From JANMDR01 sp031376425 (GTDB lineage: Bacteria > Pseudomonadota > Gammaproteobacteria > Burkholderiales > Usitatibacteraceae), in contig JANMDR010000066.1 of the NCBI GenBank assembly GCA_031376425.1, forward strand, positions 1-21,544: a stretch of 21,544 nt of DNA, given 5' to 3'. The notes below the pieces were generated by a model. It worked only from the letters and a program-made list of their open reading frames with translations. It ran no database searches and had not been told where the DNA came from. How positions within the stretch are numbered: position 1 is the stretch's first letter; every line of letters begins with the position of its first letter. A program made the position numbers and the translations under genes. Positions 1 through 8,200 of this stretch are shown here, in pieces.

Positions 1-2508
1 GCCACCCAGCGCTTCAATTTTAAGTGGCCACGGCCAGTGGGCTGAGGCATTGGCGGGAGGCAAAAATTTACGGTGTGCAATAAGCTCACGTACAAAATCA
101 GCTTCAATATTTTGCGTAAGCGCTTCTGCGCACAGTTTGGCAAGCAGCACATCAAGCATTCGGCCAAATTCAACCATGCGGGCTTCGCGTAGCGCTGCAA
201 ACAATGCCGTTAGGGGTGCTAATTTAGGTTCAATTGCACCGCATTCTTTAAGCGCTACGAGCATGCTGACAGTAATTTGTAAAAACTTGCGCGTGCCCTC
301 GGCGCAGTTTGCAAGCGTTTTTTTAGTCAGGGCGATGGCTTCATCATAACGCCCTAGGTAGGCGAGTGCTTGGCTGGCTTGGCCGTAGATGTAGGTAGAA
401 TGCGTGCCGGGGTAATGCGCATTTTCACTCAACACCACTGCCCGGCTAACGTGCAGCCACGCTGCATCGCCATCGCCATCTAGTAGTGCCAATTGAGACC
501 GGCGCACCGCGTGCTTGATGACCTCGCGCACTCGTCCCAAGTGAATCAGTGACTCAACAGAATCGAGCGCTACGCGCACAGCCGCACTATTACGTGTCCA
601 TAAGTAGCGGGTGGCCTCTGCGTGCGCAACGTTTACCTTCATTGCCGAAAGCGCGTAGTGTTCAGCAAGCGCTGTGGCATCTTTTTGGTATTGATCACCA
701 ACCGCCGTTAACTCAGGGCGCTGCAATACATGGGCTGCGGCGCTATTGAGTTCAGCCAATGCCCATAGCCATTCCGCACGTTGCGCGGGGCTGGCGCGGT
801 CAAGCTGTACATTGCGCTTGATAAAGTGTTCAAAAAATATGGCTCGCTCTAAATCACGTATGTTTATAAACCAGTCGCCCATTGCAATGGCAGCGCTAAG
901 TTGTGCGTCTGCATCGGTCACGCGCGGGATAATCGCAATGGCGCGTTCCGGAATGTCGGAATGCTCAGTTGGTGTCGGCTTCACGCCAACTTTAGAACAC
1001 ACTAAGCCGGTAAATGCCCGCAGCTCTAAATTGGCATTTGGAAACGACATTGTCGGTAGCCAATGTGCTTGCAACAAGGCACCCCAATGCGCAAAGCCTT
1101 CAAAGCTTTGCCAGTGGGAATCGGCTTCAATATTAGCCACGATGGCTGCAGCACAGACGGTGCAACCCACCTTATTGGCATCCCGCTCAAAGTGTGCGTA
1201 GGCCTTAGCGAGCGCCGCGCGTGCACCTGCCTCGTCGCTTGTTGATAGGCTCAGTCCGAGGTAGTAATCTAGCCAAGGTAGGGTATCGCGTGCGCTTGCA
1301 GGCAATTTTTCGATAAAGCCAACCAACTGCTCTAAGCGGTTTTCAGCGATGGTTGCTTCCGCAATGTTTAGTATTTGCATGGCCGCGTTCGTCACATCAC
1401 CACCATCTAAGAGCAACGGAATAGCGGACTCGGCGCGGCCACTACTGGCGAGCAGATTCCCAGCGTGTACCATTGCCTGCTTGCGGCGCGCGCTGCCAAT
1501 AGGTCCAATTTGGTCGCGCACTACCGTTGCTAACAAGCCATGAAACTGAAATAAAGGACTGTTGCCGTCAAGCCGCATTTCCACAAAAAAGCCGTTGTGG
1601 TGCAGCGCTGTTAACAACAGCGGTGCCGCCGCATTGCTGCTGGCGGCAATGGCTAGATCCGCATCAAAATCGGGTAAAAATACACAGGCATCAACAACGG
1701 CGCGGGTTTCAGCCGACATTTTTTGGATTACTGCGGCTAAAAAATAGTCAAACAGTCTGCTGTTAGACGTTGTATCACTGGTGTTTATGTGCAGCATTGC
1801 AGGCACCTGCGCACTGAGTAGCACGATACCCGCCGCCCAGCCCCGCGCAACACTGTGCAGGTGCGCGACGTCGTTGCTGTTGACGGCTGCGGTGTTATGA
1901 ATGGTGCCAATTAATGCTGTTGTCTCAGTAATATCAAACTGCAGCGCTGCTGCGTTTATTTCAGCCAATTGCTGCTTTGCACGTAAATCGATAAATAATG
2001 TGGGTGGTGGTTGGTGGGACGTAAAAATAATTCGCTGATGCGTTCCTGCTTCTTGCGCAAGGACTGTCAAGACCTCATCAAGCGCGCCATTCGCCTCCTG
2101 CACATTATCAAACACCAACACCTGCGATTCGCTCAGCCCTAACAACATGGTGCGAAAAAACAGGCGCGCATAGCCCAACCAATCCGCACGTGATTCAGCC
2201 GCCATCACCGGTAGCACGGTGGTACTGGGCAAGTGTTGTTCCAGCGCTAAAGTTAGAAAGTAGAAGAAAGTTGAAAGCACATCATCACTGCTATCAACCT
2301 GATACCAAACCGGAACTAAATCTTGTGCGCGTAAATAACTCGCGACTAAGGTAGTTTTGCCGCTGCCCGGTGGGCCATGCACCCAAAGCGTTGTTGCGGT
2401 GACGGCGTCGAAATATTCAAACAATCGCGGCCGCAGCAGCGCATGACCCACGTTGGGGCAAACGAATTTAGCAAGTTGCCGAGGCCGTGTGTTTTTGCTT
2501 TTTTGCAT
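1..2508 (-). CDS. MalT-like ATPase regulator with start of a BTAD/winged-helix region (3' end outside window)
   Basis: The minus strand is open for 836 codons from ATG at 2508 to the window edge, with no stop. Residues 45-52 read GPPGSGKT, a Walker A P-loop, preceded by an LLRPRLFE segment typical of the N-terminus of MalT/STAND ATPase regulators. WYQVD lies near residue 68, a Walker B-like VLVFDN at 130-135, and the MalT-type signature GWAAG at 223-227. The rest is Ala/Leu-rich and helical, consistent with TPR-like repeats. The last visible residues, WPWPLKIEALGG, resemble the start of the DNA-binding/BTAD part of SARP-like regulators, so the output domain is probably just beyond the edge. 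Family members couple ATP and ligand binding to transcription control. It diverges from the surface-protein cluster and could control it, but no target is shown. The family call is firm; the exact output domain is inferred. Confidence 0.85.
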   Translation of the reverse strand, partial: MQKSKNTRPRQLAKFVCPNVGHALLRPRLFEYFDAVTATTLWVHGPPGSGKTTLVASYLRAQDLVPVWYQVDSSDDVLSTFFYFLTLALEQHLPSTTVLPVMAAESRADWLGYARLFFRTMLLGLSESQVLVFDNVQEANGALDEVLTVLAQEAGTHQRIIFTSHQPPPTLFIDLRAKQQLAEINAAALQFDITETTALIGTIHNTAAVNSNDVAHLHSVARGWAAGIVLLSAQVPAMLHINTSDTTSNSRLFDYFLAAVIQKMSAETRAVVDACVFLPDFDADLAIAASSNAAAPLLLTALHHNGFFVEMRLDGNSPLFQFHGLLATVVRDQIGPIGSARRKQAMVHAGNLLASSGRAESAIPLLLDGGDVTNAAMQILNIAEATIAENRLEQLVGFIEKLPASARDTLPWLDYYLGLSLSTSDEAGARAALAKAYAHFERDANKVGCTVCAAAIVANIEADSHWQSFEGFAHWGALLQAHWLPTMSFPNANLELRAFTGLVCSKVGVKPTPTEHSDIPERAIAIIPRVTDADAQLSAAIAMGDWFINIRDLERAIFFEHFIKRNVQLDRASPAQRAEWLWALAELNSAAAHVLQRPELTAVGDQYQKDATALAEHYALSAMKVNVAHAEATRYLWTRNSAAVRVALDSVESLIHLGRVREVIKHAVRRSQLALLDGDGDAAWLHVSRAVVLSENAHYPGTHSTYIYGQASQALAYLGRYDEAIALTKKTLANCAEGTRKFLQITVSMLVALKECGAIEPKLAPLTALFAALREARMVEFGRMLDVLLAKLCAEALTQNIEADFVRELIAHRKFLPPANASAHWPWPLKIEALGG

Positions 2509-2693
2509 GGCTTTATTGTAACAGCCTGCTATTTACTTACCGTTTGTCGGGGATAAATGATAATTATTTGTTAAGACGAAATTGCGTAATTAATTTTCAA
2601 AAAGCAAATGAACCTTTAGCCATTTGCCTCCGACTCACATTGAATTTGCGGATATTCCAGCAAAGCTTCATCAATGTCAGAAGGAAAAGTGGT
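2509..2693. promoter_or_regulatory. Divergent intergenic region between regulator and barrel gene
   Basis: These 185 bases separate two divergently transcribed genes and hold the rightward bipartite promoter at 2609-2640. The left part, around 2550-2600, is very AT-rich and would suit a leftward promoter for the regulator, but I find no convincing leftward -35/-10 pair and no copy of the cluster motif on the minus strand. Confidence 0.4.
2609..2640 (+). promoter_or_regulatory. Bipartite cluster promoter P1 (TGAACCT-N16-GACTCACAT)
   Basis: TGAACCT at 2609-2615 is followed after exactly 16 bp by GACTCACAT at 2632-2640, ending 53 bp before the barrel ATG. Five other intergenic regions of this cluster have the same two blocks with the same spacing. 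A GAAC-containing upstream block with a 16-bp spacer is the usual geometry of ECF-sigma promoters. The sigma assignment is inference; the shared motif is directly visible. Confidence 0.6.
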
Positions 2694-4568
2694 ATGACTC
2701 AACCACCTAGTTTTAAGCGACGTGCGCTCTGGATAAGCTTCCTTGGGGGCGTACCTCTTTTTGTGGGCTTGGCGCATGCGCAAGAAACGCCAGCGCTTAC
2801 AACCCCAGCTACGATTGTCGTGGTGCCACCAGCCAGTACTGCCAATACGGCCACTGCGGCCACTGCGGCCACCGCTGCCACTGGCAACGACGATGCGTTA
2901 AAAGCGTGGAAAGCTGCATCCAACGATCAGGCTGTGCCGGTCGTCGTGAAAACTGACGACGGTGCACTTAAATTTGAATGGCACGGCACCTTTGCCACGG
3001 ATGTTTATAACAACGACATTAAACCGCCGCCTGCGCATGATGCGGCAACACCTTTAGCCACACCTTTAAACACGGGTAGCTTTGCCAAAGCTATATTCAC
3101 CAGCGATTTGCGGGTGTTAGAACCCGGTGGGCAGGTTAATTTTATGCAGTTTGGCGTTACTGCCAGCACTGACCGTTCGCAGTTGTCGCGTTATCGTAAT
3201 CAGCTAAATTCACTACAGCTTGGTCGTACCGGCACAGGTTATCAATATGGTGCGGGCGATGCGGCGGTGAGCTTTTCGCAATTGGGCAGCACCTTGGGAT
3301 TGCGCGGGCTTAATGTCGTGCAGCAAATAGGCAAGTGGTCGCTCGCTACCTATGGCGGCGTGGTGTCAGATAGCTGGGAAGCGCTGTATAACCGTACCCC
3401 GCTGGATAGCAGCGCGGCGCGGAGTCGCTTTACGCGTAATGTGCTCGGCACCAAGGTCGAATACGCGCTGGCAACGGGTTTGAAAGTATTTACTACCATG
3501 CAAGGCTATAGCGATAGTGTGGCGAGTCTTGATGCCGATAAAGTGACGCAGCAGCCTAGTGCAGCACGCGCGTTGACTACGGGGCTAGCTTATCAAGAGG
3601 GCGCATGGGCGGTTACATTTGAAATTGCGGCGAGTCGGTTTAAAGAACGCTATCAGTTAGAACGCAGTGGCGATGCGCTTTTGCTTGATACCACCTATCG
3701 CCAAAGCGTATGGAGCGTGCGTGGCGGGTATCACAATGTGGCACCTAAGTTTGTATCGTTATCGCAATCGGCATCGCCTGGCATTAAAGAGTGGTACACC
3801 GGCGCTGATTGGACGGCAGCAACGTGGCTAACCTTGGGTACTGATTATCGCGATGCTGCAAATCGCACCGCAGCGCTAGAATTGCTGCCACCACCGGTGC
3901 TAGCAGGTGAAGTTGCGGTGCCAATATCAGCGCAAGCGGCAACATCGTCCAACACCAATGCGCTTTCAAATCGCGCTAATTTAAACTTTAACGCATTGAT
4001 GCAGGGCTTGAGCTTAAATTTAGCCAATAGTAATAATCGTGGCGAAGATGCACAAAAAAACAAGAACAAGAATAAAAATAACAATGCCGCCTTGGCTTAT
4101 AGCTCCGCCACATGGAACGGCAATGTAGGCTACACCGTAGGCAAAACTGCCAGCAGTAGCAGCCCCCAAGCCGATTCAACCAGCCGTGGTTTGCAGGCGC
4201 AACTGGGGCGCAACTACACCGGAACCGTTATCCCGTGGTCGCTCGGCTGGTCGGTAACGGCTGGTGATCAATTGCAAAAATTGCTTGTGGCTGGTACACA
4301 AACGAAGTCGCGCACCCACGGATTTACCCTAAACGGCCAACGCAGCGATTGGGCGCAAGTCACCCTAAACTATCAAGGCGCGTCAGTCACGCAAACCACT
4401 GGCGGGCCGACGTTGGCTACCCGTTCTTTGCAATTAGATATTGTCCGGCAGTTCAATCAGCTAAGCTCATTGAAGGCCTACTTACGGTTGTCTTCACGCA
4501 ATATTGGCGATGTTACGTTACGCACGGAAGAGCGTAATTTTGGTCTTTTATTAAATTTTGGTTGGTAA
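2694..4568 (+). CDS. Outer-membrane beta-barrel protein
   Basis: The gene encodes 624 residues from ATG 2694. AAGGA at 2681-2685 supports this start, and a good signal peptide follows at once, with probable cleavage after A29 (AHA|QE). A low-complexity Ala/Thr linker follows (about residues 43-64). The remaining ~500 residues are rich in alternating polar/hydrophobic stretches and aromatic residues and end NFGLLLNFGW. A terminal aromatic residue with alternating hydrophobics is the outer-membrane barrel insertion signal. Motifs such as GDAAVSFSQLG and LGLRG lie in the first third. A Lys/Asn-rich stretch (KNKNKNKNNN) near residue 457 may be an exposed loop. The next gene starts 3 bp after the stop, so the two are probably co-translated. 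It could be a porin-like channel, a secretion pore or a surface anchor; I do not recognise a specific family. Confidence 0.75.
   Translation: MTQPPSFKRRALWISFLGGVPLFVGLAHAQETPALTTPATIVVVPPASTANTATAATAATAATGNDDALKAWKAASNDQAVPVVVKTDDGALKFEWHGTFATDVYNNDIKPPPAHDAATPLATPLNTGSFAKAIFTSDLRVLEPGGQVNFMQFGVTASTDRSQLSRYRNQLNSLQLGRTGTGYQYGAGDAAVSFSQLGSTLGLRGLNVVQQIGKWSLATYGGVVSDSWEALYNRTPLDSSAARSRFTRNVLGTKVEYALATGLKVFTTMQGYSDSVASLDADKVTQQPSAARALTTGLAYQEGAWAVTFEIAASRFKERYQLERSGDALLLDTTYRQSVWSVRGGYHNVAPKFVSLSQSASPGIKEWYTGADWTAATWLTLGTDYRDAANRTAALELLPPPVLAGEVAVPISAQAATSSNTNALSNRANLNFNALMQGLSLNLANSNNRGEDAQKNKNKNKNNNAALAYSSATWNGNVGYTVGKTASSSSPQADSTSRGLQAQLGRNYTGTVIPWSLGWSVTAGDQLQKLLVAGTQTKSRTHGFTLNGQRSDWAQVTLNYQGASVTQTTGGPTLATRSLQLDIVRQFNQLSSLKAYLRLSSRNIGDVTLRTEERNFGLLLNFGW
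2850..2883 (+). repeat. In-frame 9-bp tandem repeat (GCCACTGCG type) in barrel gene
   Basis: Two exact copies of GCCACTGCG are followed by two degenerate ones, the last incomplete. They encode Ala-Thr-Ala units in the linker between the signal peptide and the barrel. The unit is a multiple of three, so copy-number change would alter linker length and not the reading frame. Confidence 0.7.
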
Positions 4569-4571
4569 GTT

Positions 4572-5102
4572 ATGGATTACATTTTAGCGCACGTGATGCA
4601 GTTTCTTGTGTTTTTTGTAGTGTTGGCAGGGTTGGTTGCGGCATTAACAGCAATGATTGTGATGCGCAGTATTATGCGGCGACGCACCGCCATGTTATTT
4701 GGCAATACGCCAGCAGACGTACTGATGGACAGCTTACTTAAAAAATTAGTGGCACTTGAGTTTGGCGATGCGAATGGCTTCAGTGCACACAATAAACCGA
4801 CTTTGCTCGGGCTAGCTGCAATAGTTCGCGCCGTGCGGCATTCGCGAGCACAGCAGTGTTGGGTACGCGTGCATATTGATAAGCGCCAACTCAATGCTGC
4901 AGGCGAGGATTTGAAGTTGGCGCAACGGTTCATGACGGAACAGCTTATAACGCAACAGCTGATGACACAGTATTCCGCCACCACACAGTCTGCATTCGTA
5001 TTTGTTAATGGCTGTGCAACCTTGTTTTTTCAGCGCATTGATACGCAATGGAAGTTAGTGGGATTAGCCGCAATCCAGCCTCCTAGCGCTGTTTCACGCT
5101 GA
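4572..5102 (+). CDS. Small membrane-anchored protein of unknown function
   Basis: The product has 176 residues and starts 3 bp after the barrel stop, so it is very likely translated from the same mRNA. Residues 9-34 form one strong hydrophobic segment followed by RRR (37-39). This suggests an N-terminal inner-membrane anchor; which side the rest lies on cannot be decided, although a basic cluster after the segment would favour a cytoplasmic C-terminus. The soluble part, about 130 residues, ends in a WKLVGLAAI segment. That is similar to the WRVVGLAGD near the end of the NTF2-like region of the neighbouring FecR giant, so a distant NTF2-like fold is possible but weakly supported. I do not recognise a family. 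The tight linkage suggests it works with the barrel. Confidence 0.7.
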   Translation: MDYILAHVMQFLVFFVVLAGLVAALTAMIVMRSIMRRRTAMLFGNTPADVLMDSLLKKLVALEFGDANGFSAHNKPTLLGLAAIVRAVRHSRAQQCWVRVHIDKRQLNAAGEDLKLAQRFMTEQLITQQLMTQYSATTQSAFVFVNGCATLFFQRIDTQWKLVGLAAIQPPSAVSR

Positions 5103-5121
5103 AGCCTTTTGACCTTTTTAC

Positions 5122-5153
5122 TGAACTATTCTCGCTGTCGCAACGACCCACTA
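5122..5153 (+). promoter_or_regulatory. Bipartite cluster promoter P2 (TGAACTA-N16-GACCCACTA)
   Basis: TGAACTA at 5122-5128 and GACCCACTA at 5145-5153 are separated by exactly 16 bp, as in the other copies. Two positions deviate from the consensus (T for the second C of TGAACC; C for T in GACTCA). The motif ends 52 bp before the FecR giant's ATG and starts just after the stop of the preceding gene, making the giant its own transcription unit. AAGG at 5197-5200 is the ribosome binding site. Confidence 0.55.
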
Positions 5154-5205
5154 TAACAACTGAAGTTGCCCCGTAAACCCCGTCATTTAAGCATTCAAGG
5201 TCAAT

Positions 5206-8200
5206 ATGAATATCAAACGCGTAGTTAAAAAAATTACAAAATTATCGTCAGCCGTATTGGTGGCTATGCCCTTAGCTTTATTCTTGTGCGCTGCGGTGTC
5301 GGTCAGGCCCGCGATGGCGGCGGGCACGGTTTCGCTAGTGCGCGGGACGGTAACCGTGACGGATACCGCAGGCAAAAGCCGCGCTGTGACCGAAAAAATG
5401 CGGGTAGTAGCAGGTGAAACATTGGTGACTGGTCCCAAAGGCGAAGTGCAACTCATTATGGATGACCGGGGTGTTGTGGGCTTGCGCCAACAATCGCAGC
5501 TACGCATTGATGATTACGCTGCTAACGGTGATGAAAACGACCGCGCGGTGTATACCCTGATAAAGGGCTTTATGCGCTCCATGACTGGTTGGATTGGCAA
5601 GATTTCTCCCAATAATTATCAATTAAAATCGCGCGTAGCCACTATCGGTATTCGCGGTACGGATTATGAAGCCGGGCTTGTTGAAGGTAGTAGTGCCGCG
5701 AGTTTCTACGCCAAAGTAACCGACGGTGAAATTGCCCTGGCTGCACCTAGTGGCAAAGTGGCGGTGTTGCCCGGCCGTGCTGCTGTGCTTGAGTTTGATA
5801 AAGCCACGCCACCGCGTTCGCTCGATAGCATACCGCCGGTGTTTAAGCCATCTACTAATGAAACGGCGTTGGAAGCACTCAAAAAAGCTGCCGCTGCTGA
5901 TATGGATGCAAAATTGCAGCAGCGCCGTGATGAAATTAAGCGCGCCGGTGGCCTCAATGCCAATGGCAATACGCGTATCAACGAAGCCTGTGTGGGTAGT
6001 GACGTACCGGTAGAGGCGCTCAAAGCCTTCATTCGCGCCTATGAGGGCGGCAACGCGGCGGCAATACAGCAAACCCTTGACCCTGCTATGCTGGGCTATC
6101 AAAAATTTATGGATGGCATCATTACCGACTTCAATCGGCAAAAACAAATCCGCCTGCACATTAAAGATATTCAAGTGCAATGCGGCGCGGACGTGACCAC
6201 CGTGCAATTTAATTGGGAAAAGCGTTTTTTGGATGTGGTGAGCTTTGCGCCAGGGTTACTCACAGGCCATGGCGTTAGTTTATTGCGCCGCACTGGTGAT
6301 ACATGGCGGGTAGTAGGTTTGGCGGGGGATAATCCGTTTTCAAGCCGCTCGGGTTCATTGGGGCAGCTTACATTTAGTCCCGCTATTTCATTGGCGTCAG
6401 TCAGCACCATTCCAAGTCAAGTGCCCGTTACCGTACAAGTGGTGGATGGTGACCTTGCAGGCTTGGGCTCGTTAACGGTGCAAATTATTTCATCGGCTGG
6501 GGACAATGAAACCTTCACCTTGCCTGAACAATCGCCAGGTCGTTTTGCCCGCAGTACGCTGCCATTGGCAGCGGGTGCGGTGGTGCCTAGTAACGGTGTG
6601 CTGGAAGTGGCGGCGGGTGTGCAGTTTACCTTGCGCTATCTGGATCAAAACCCCGGCAATAATCTGCCACCCACCATGCTCACCGCGTCGGTTAAAACGT
6701 CCGGTAGCGTTCTTATTCCGCCGGATACCACACCGGATGCGTTTAGCTTTGCGCCCATCACCAACGCGGTTGCATCAACCCTAATCCCATCAAACGTCAT
6801 CACCATTACCGGCATTAACGCCGCCGCCCCAATTAGCATTGTGGGCGGCGAATATGCTATTGGATCTAACGCGTTCACGAACGTGAAAGCAACTGTAAGC
6901 AATGGTCAGCAGGTTAAAGTACGGCTCACCTCTGCAGCGGCAAGTAACGGCGTCGCCACTGCTACCTTAACTGTCGGCGGTGTGTCTGCAATTTTTAGCG
7001 TCACTACTGCTGCAACCGTGTTAGACAGTACACCCGATGCATTTGTGTTTGCCCCGAAAAACAGCGTTGCACAATCCACGCCGATTGACTCAACCCCCAT
7101 CACTATTACCGGCATCAATGTTGCCACACCGGTAAGCATTGTCGGCGGCACGTTTGCTATTGCTAACGGCGCATTTGGCGTAGCAGGTAATATCCTCAAT
7201 AATCAAACGCTGGTAGTGCGCGTAACTTCAGCAGCAGCACCCGGTTCCACCAGTAGCGCCACGGTAAATGTCGGCGGTGTCACGGCAATCTTTGCGGTTA
7301 CCACAGCGGCATTGGTGCCTGATACGACGCCAGATTTTTTCAGTTTTGCGCCAGCAGTTAATGTGCCGCTATCCACCGCGATTGACTCCGCAGTGACCAT
7401 CACCGGCATCAATGCGCCAACACCAGTGAGCATTAGTGGCGGCAGTTTTTCCATCGGTGGCGCAGCATTTACCACCTCCGGCAATATTTCAAATAGTGAA
7501 AGCCTCACCGTGCGGGTGACGTCAGCAGCACTCCCAGCTACCGCAGCATCGGCCACGGTGATAGTGGGTGGGGTAGCAGCCACGTTTACGGTGACTACCG
7601 CCGCACCCAGCGTCAATACCCGTCCTGATCCATTTAGCTTTGCGCCAAAATTTGACGTGGCACCGCTCACCGCTATTGATGCCAGTGTGCAAATTACCGG
7701 CATCAACGTGGCAGTGCCAGTGAGCATTGCCGGTGGCACCTTTGCAATCAATAATGGCGTATTTTCCACGTCCGGAAATATTAGCAATAATCAAACCCTC
7801 ACTGTGCGTGTGCTGTCATCGGCCGCATCGCTCACCGCCGCATCTGCCACGGTGACGGTAGGCGGTGTAGCAGTTACATTTACCGTGACCACTGCCGCCA
7901 TCGTGCCGGATAGCGTGCCGGACGCGTTTAGTTTTGCGCCGCAAAATAATGTGGCTACCAACACTTTGGTGTCGTCTAGCCCCGTAACCATTAGCGGTAT
8001 CAATGTGCCTACGTCGATCAATGTAGTAGGCGGCAGTTATTCGATTGATGGCGGTGGCTTTACATCAACGGCAGGGACGATTACCGTCAACCAAAAAGTA
8101 GTGGTGCAGTTGCTTTCAAGTGCCGCAAATCTCGCCGCAACTTCGGCGACGCTAAATGTTGGCGGAGTATCGGCAAACTTTACGGCCACAACTGCTGCCG

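Noticed and set aside
746..1201. Plus-strand open frame inside the regulator
   Set aside because: It lies opposite a well-supported ATPase coding frame and has no recognisable domain or binding site.
2553..2571. Fur-box-like AT-rich sequence
   Set aside because: Only about 12 of 19 positions match the consensus and the area is AT-rich in general.
2568..2596. Sigma70-like TTGTTA-N17-TAATTT upstream of the barrel
   Set aside because: Only 4/6 and 3/6 matches; the bipartite motif just downstream is far better supported.
2487..2693. Longer N-terminus for the barrel protein starting upstream
   Set aside because: It would overlap the regulator's 5' end and promoter P1 and hide a good signal peptide; AAGGA and ATG 2694 fit better.
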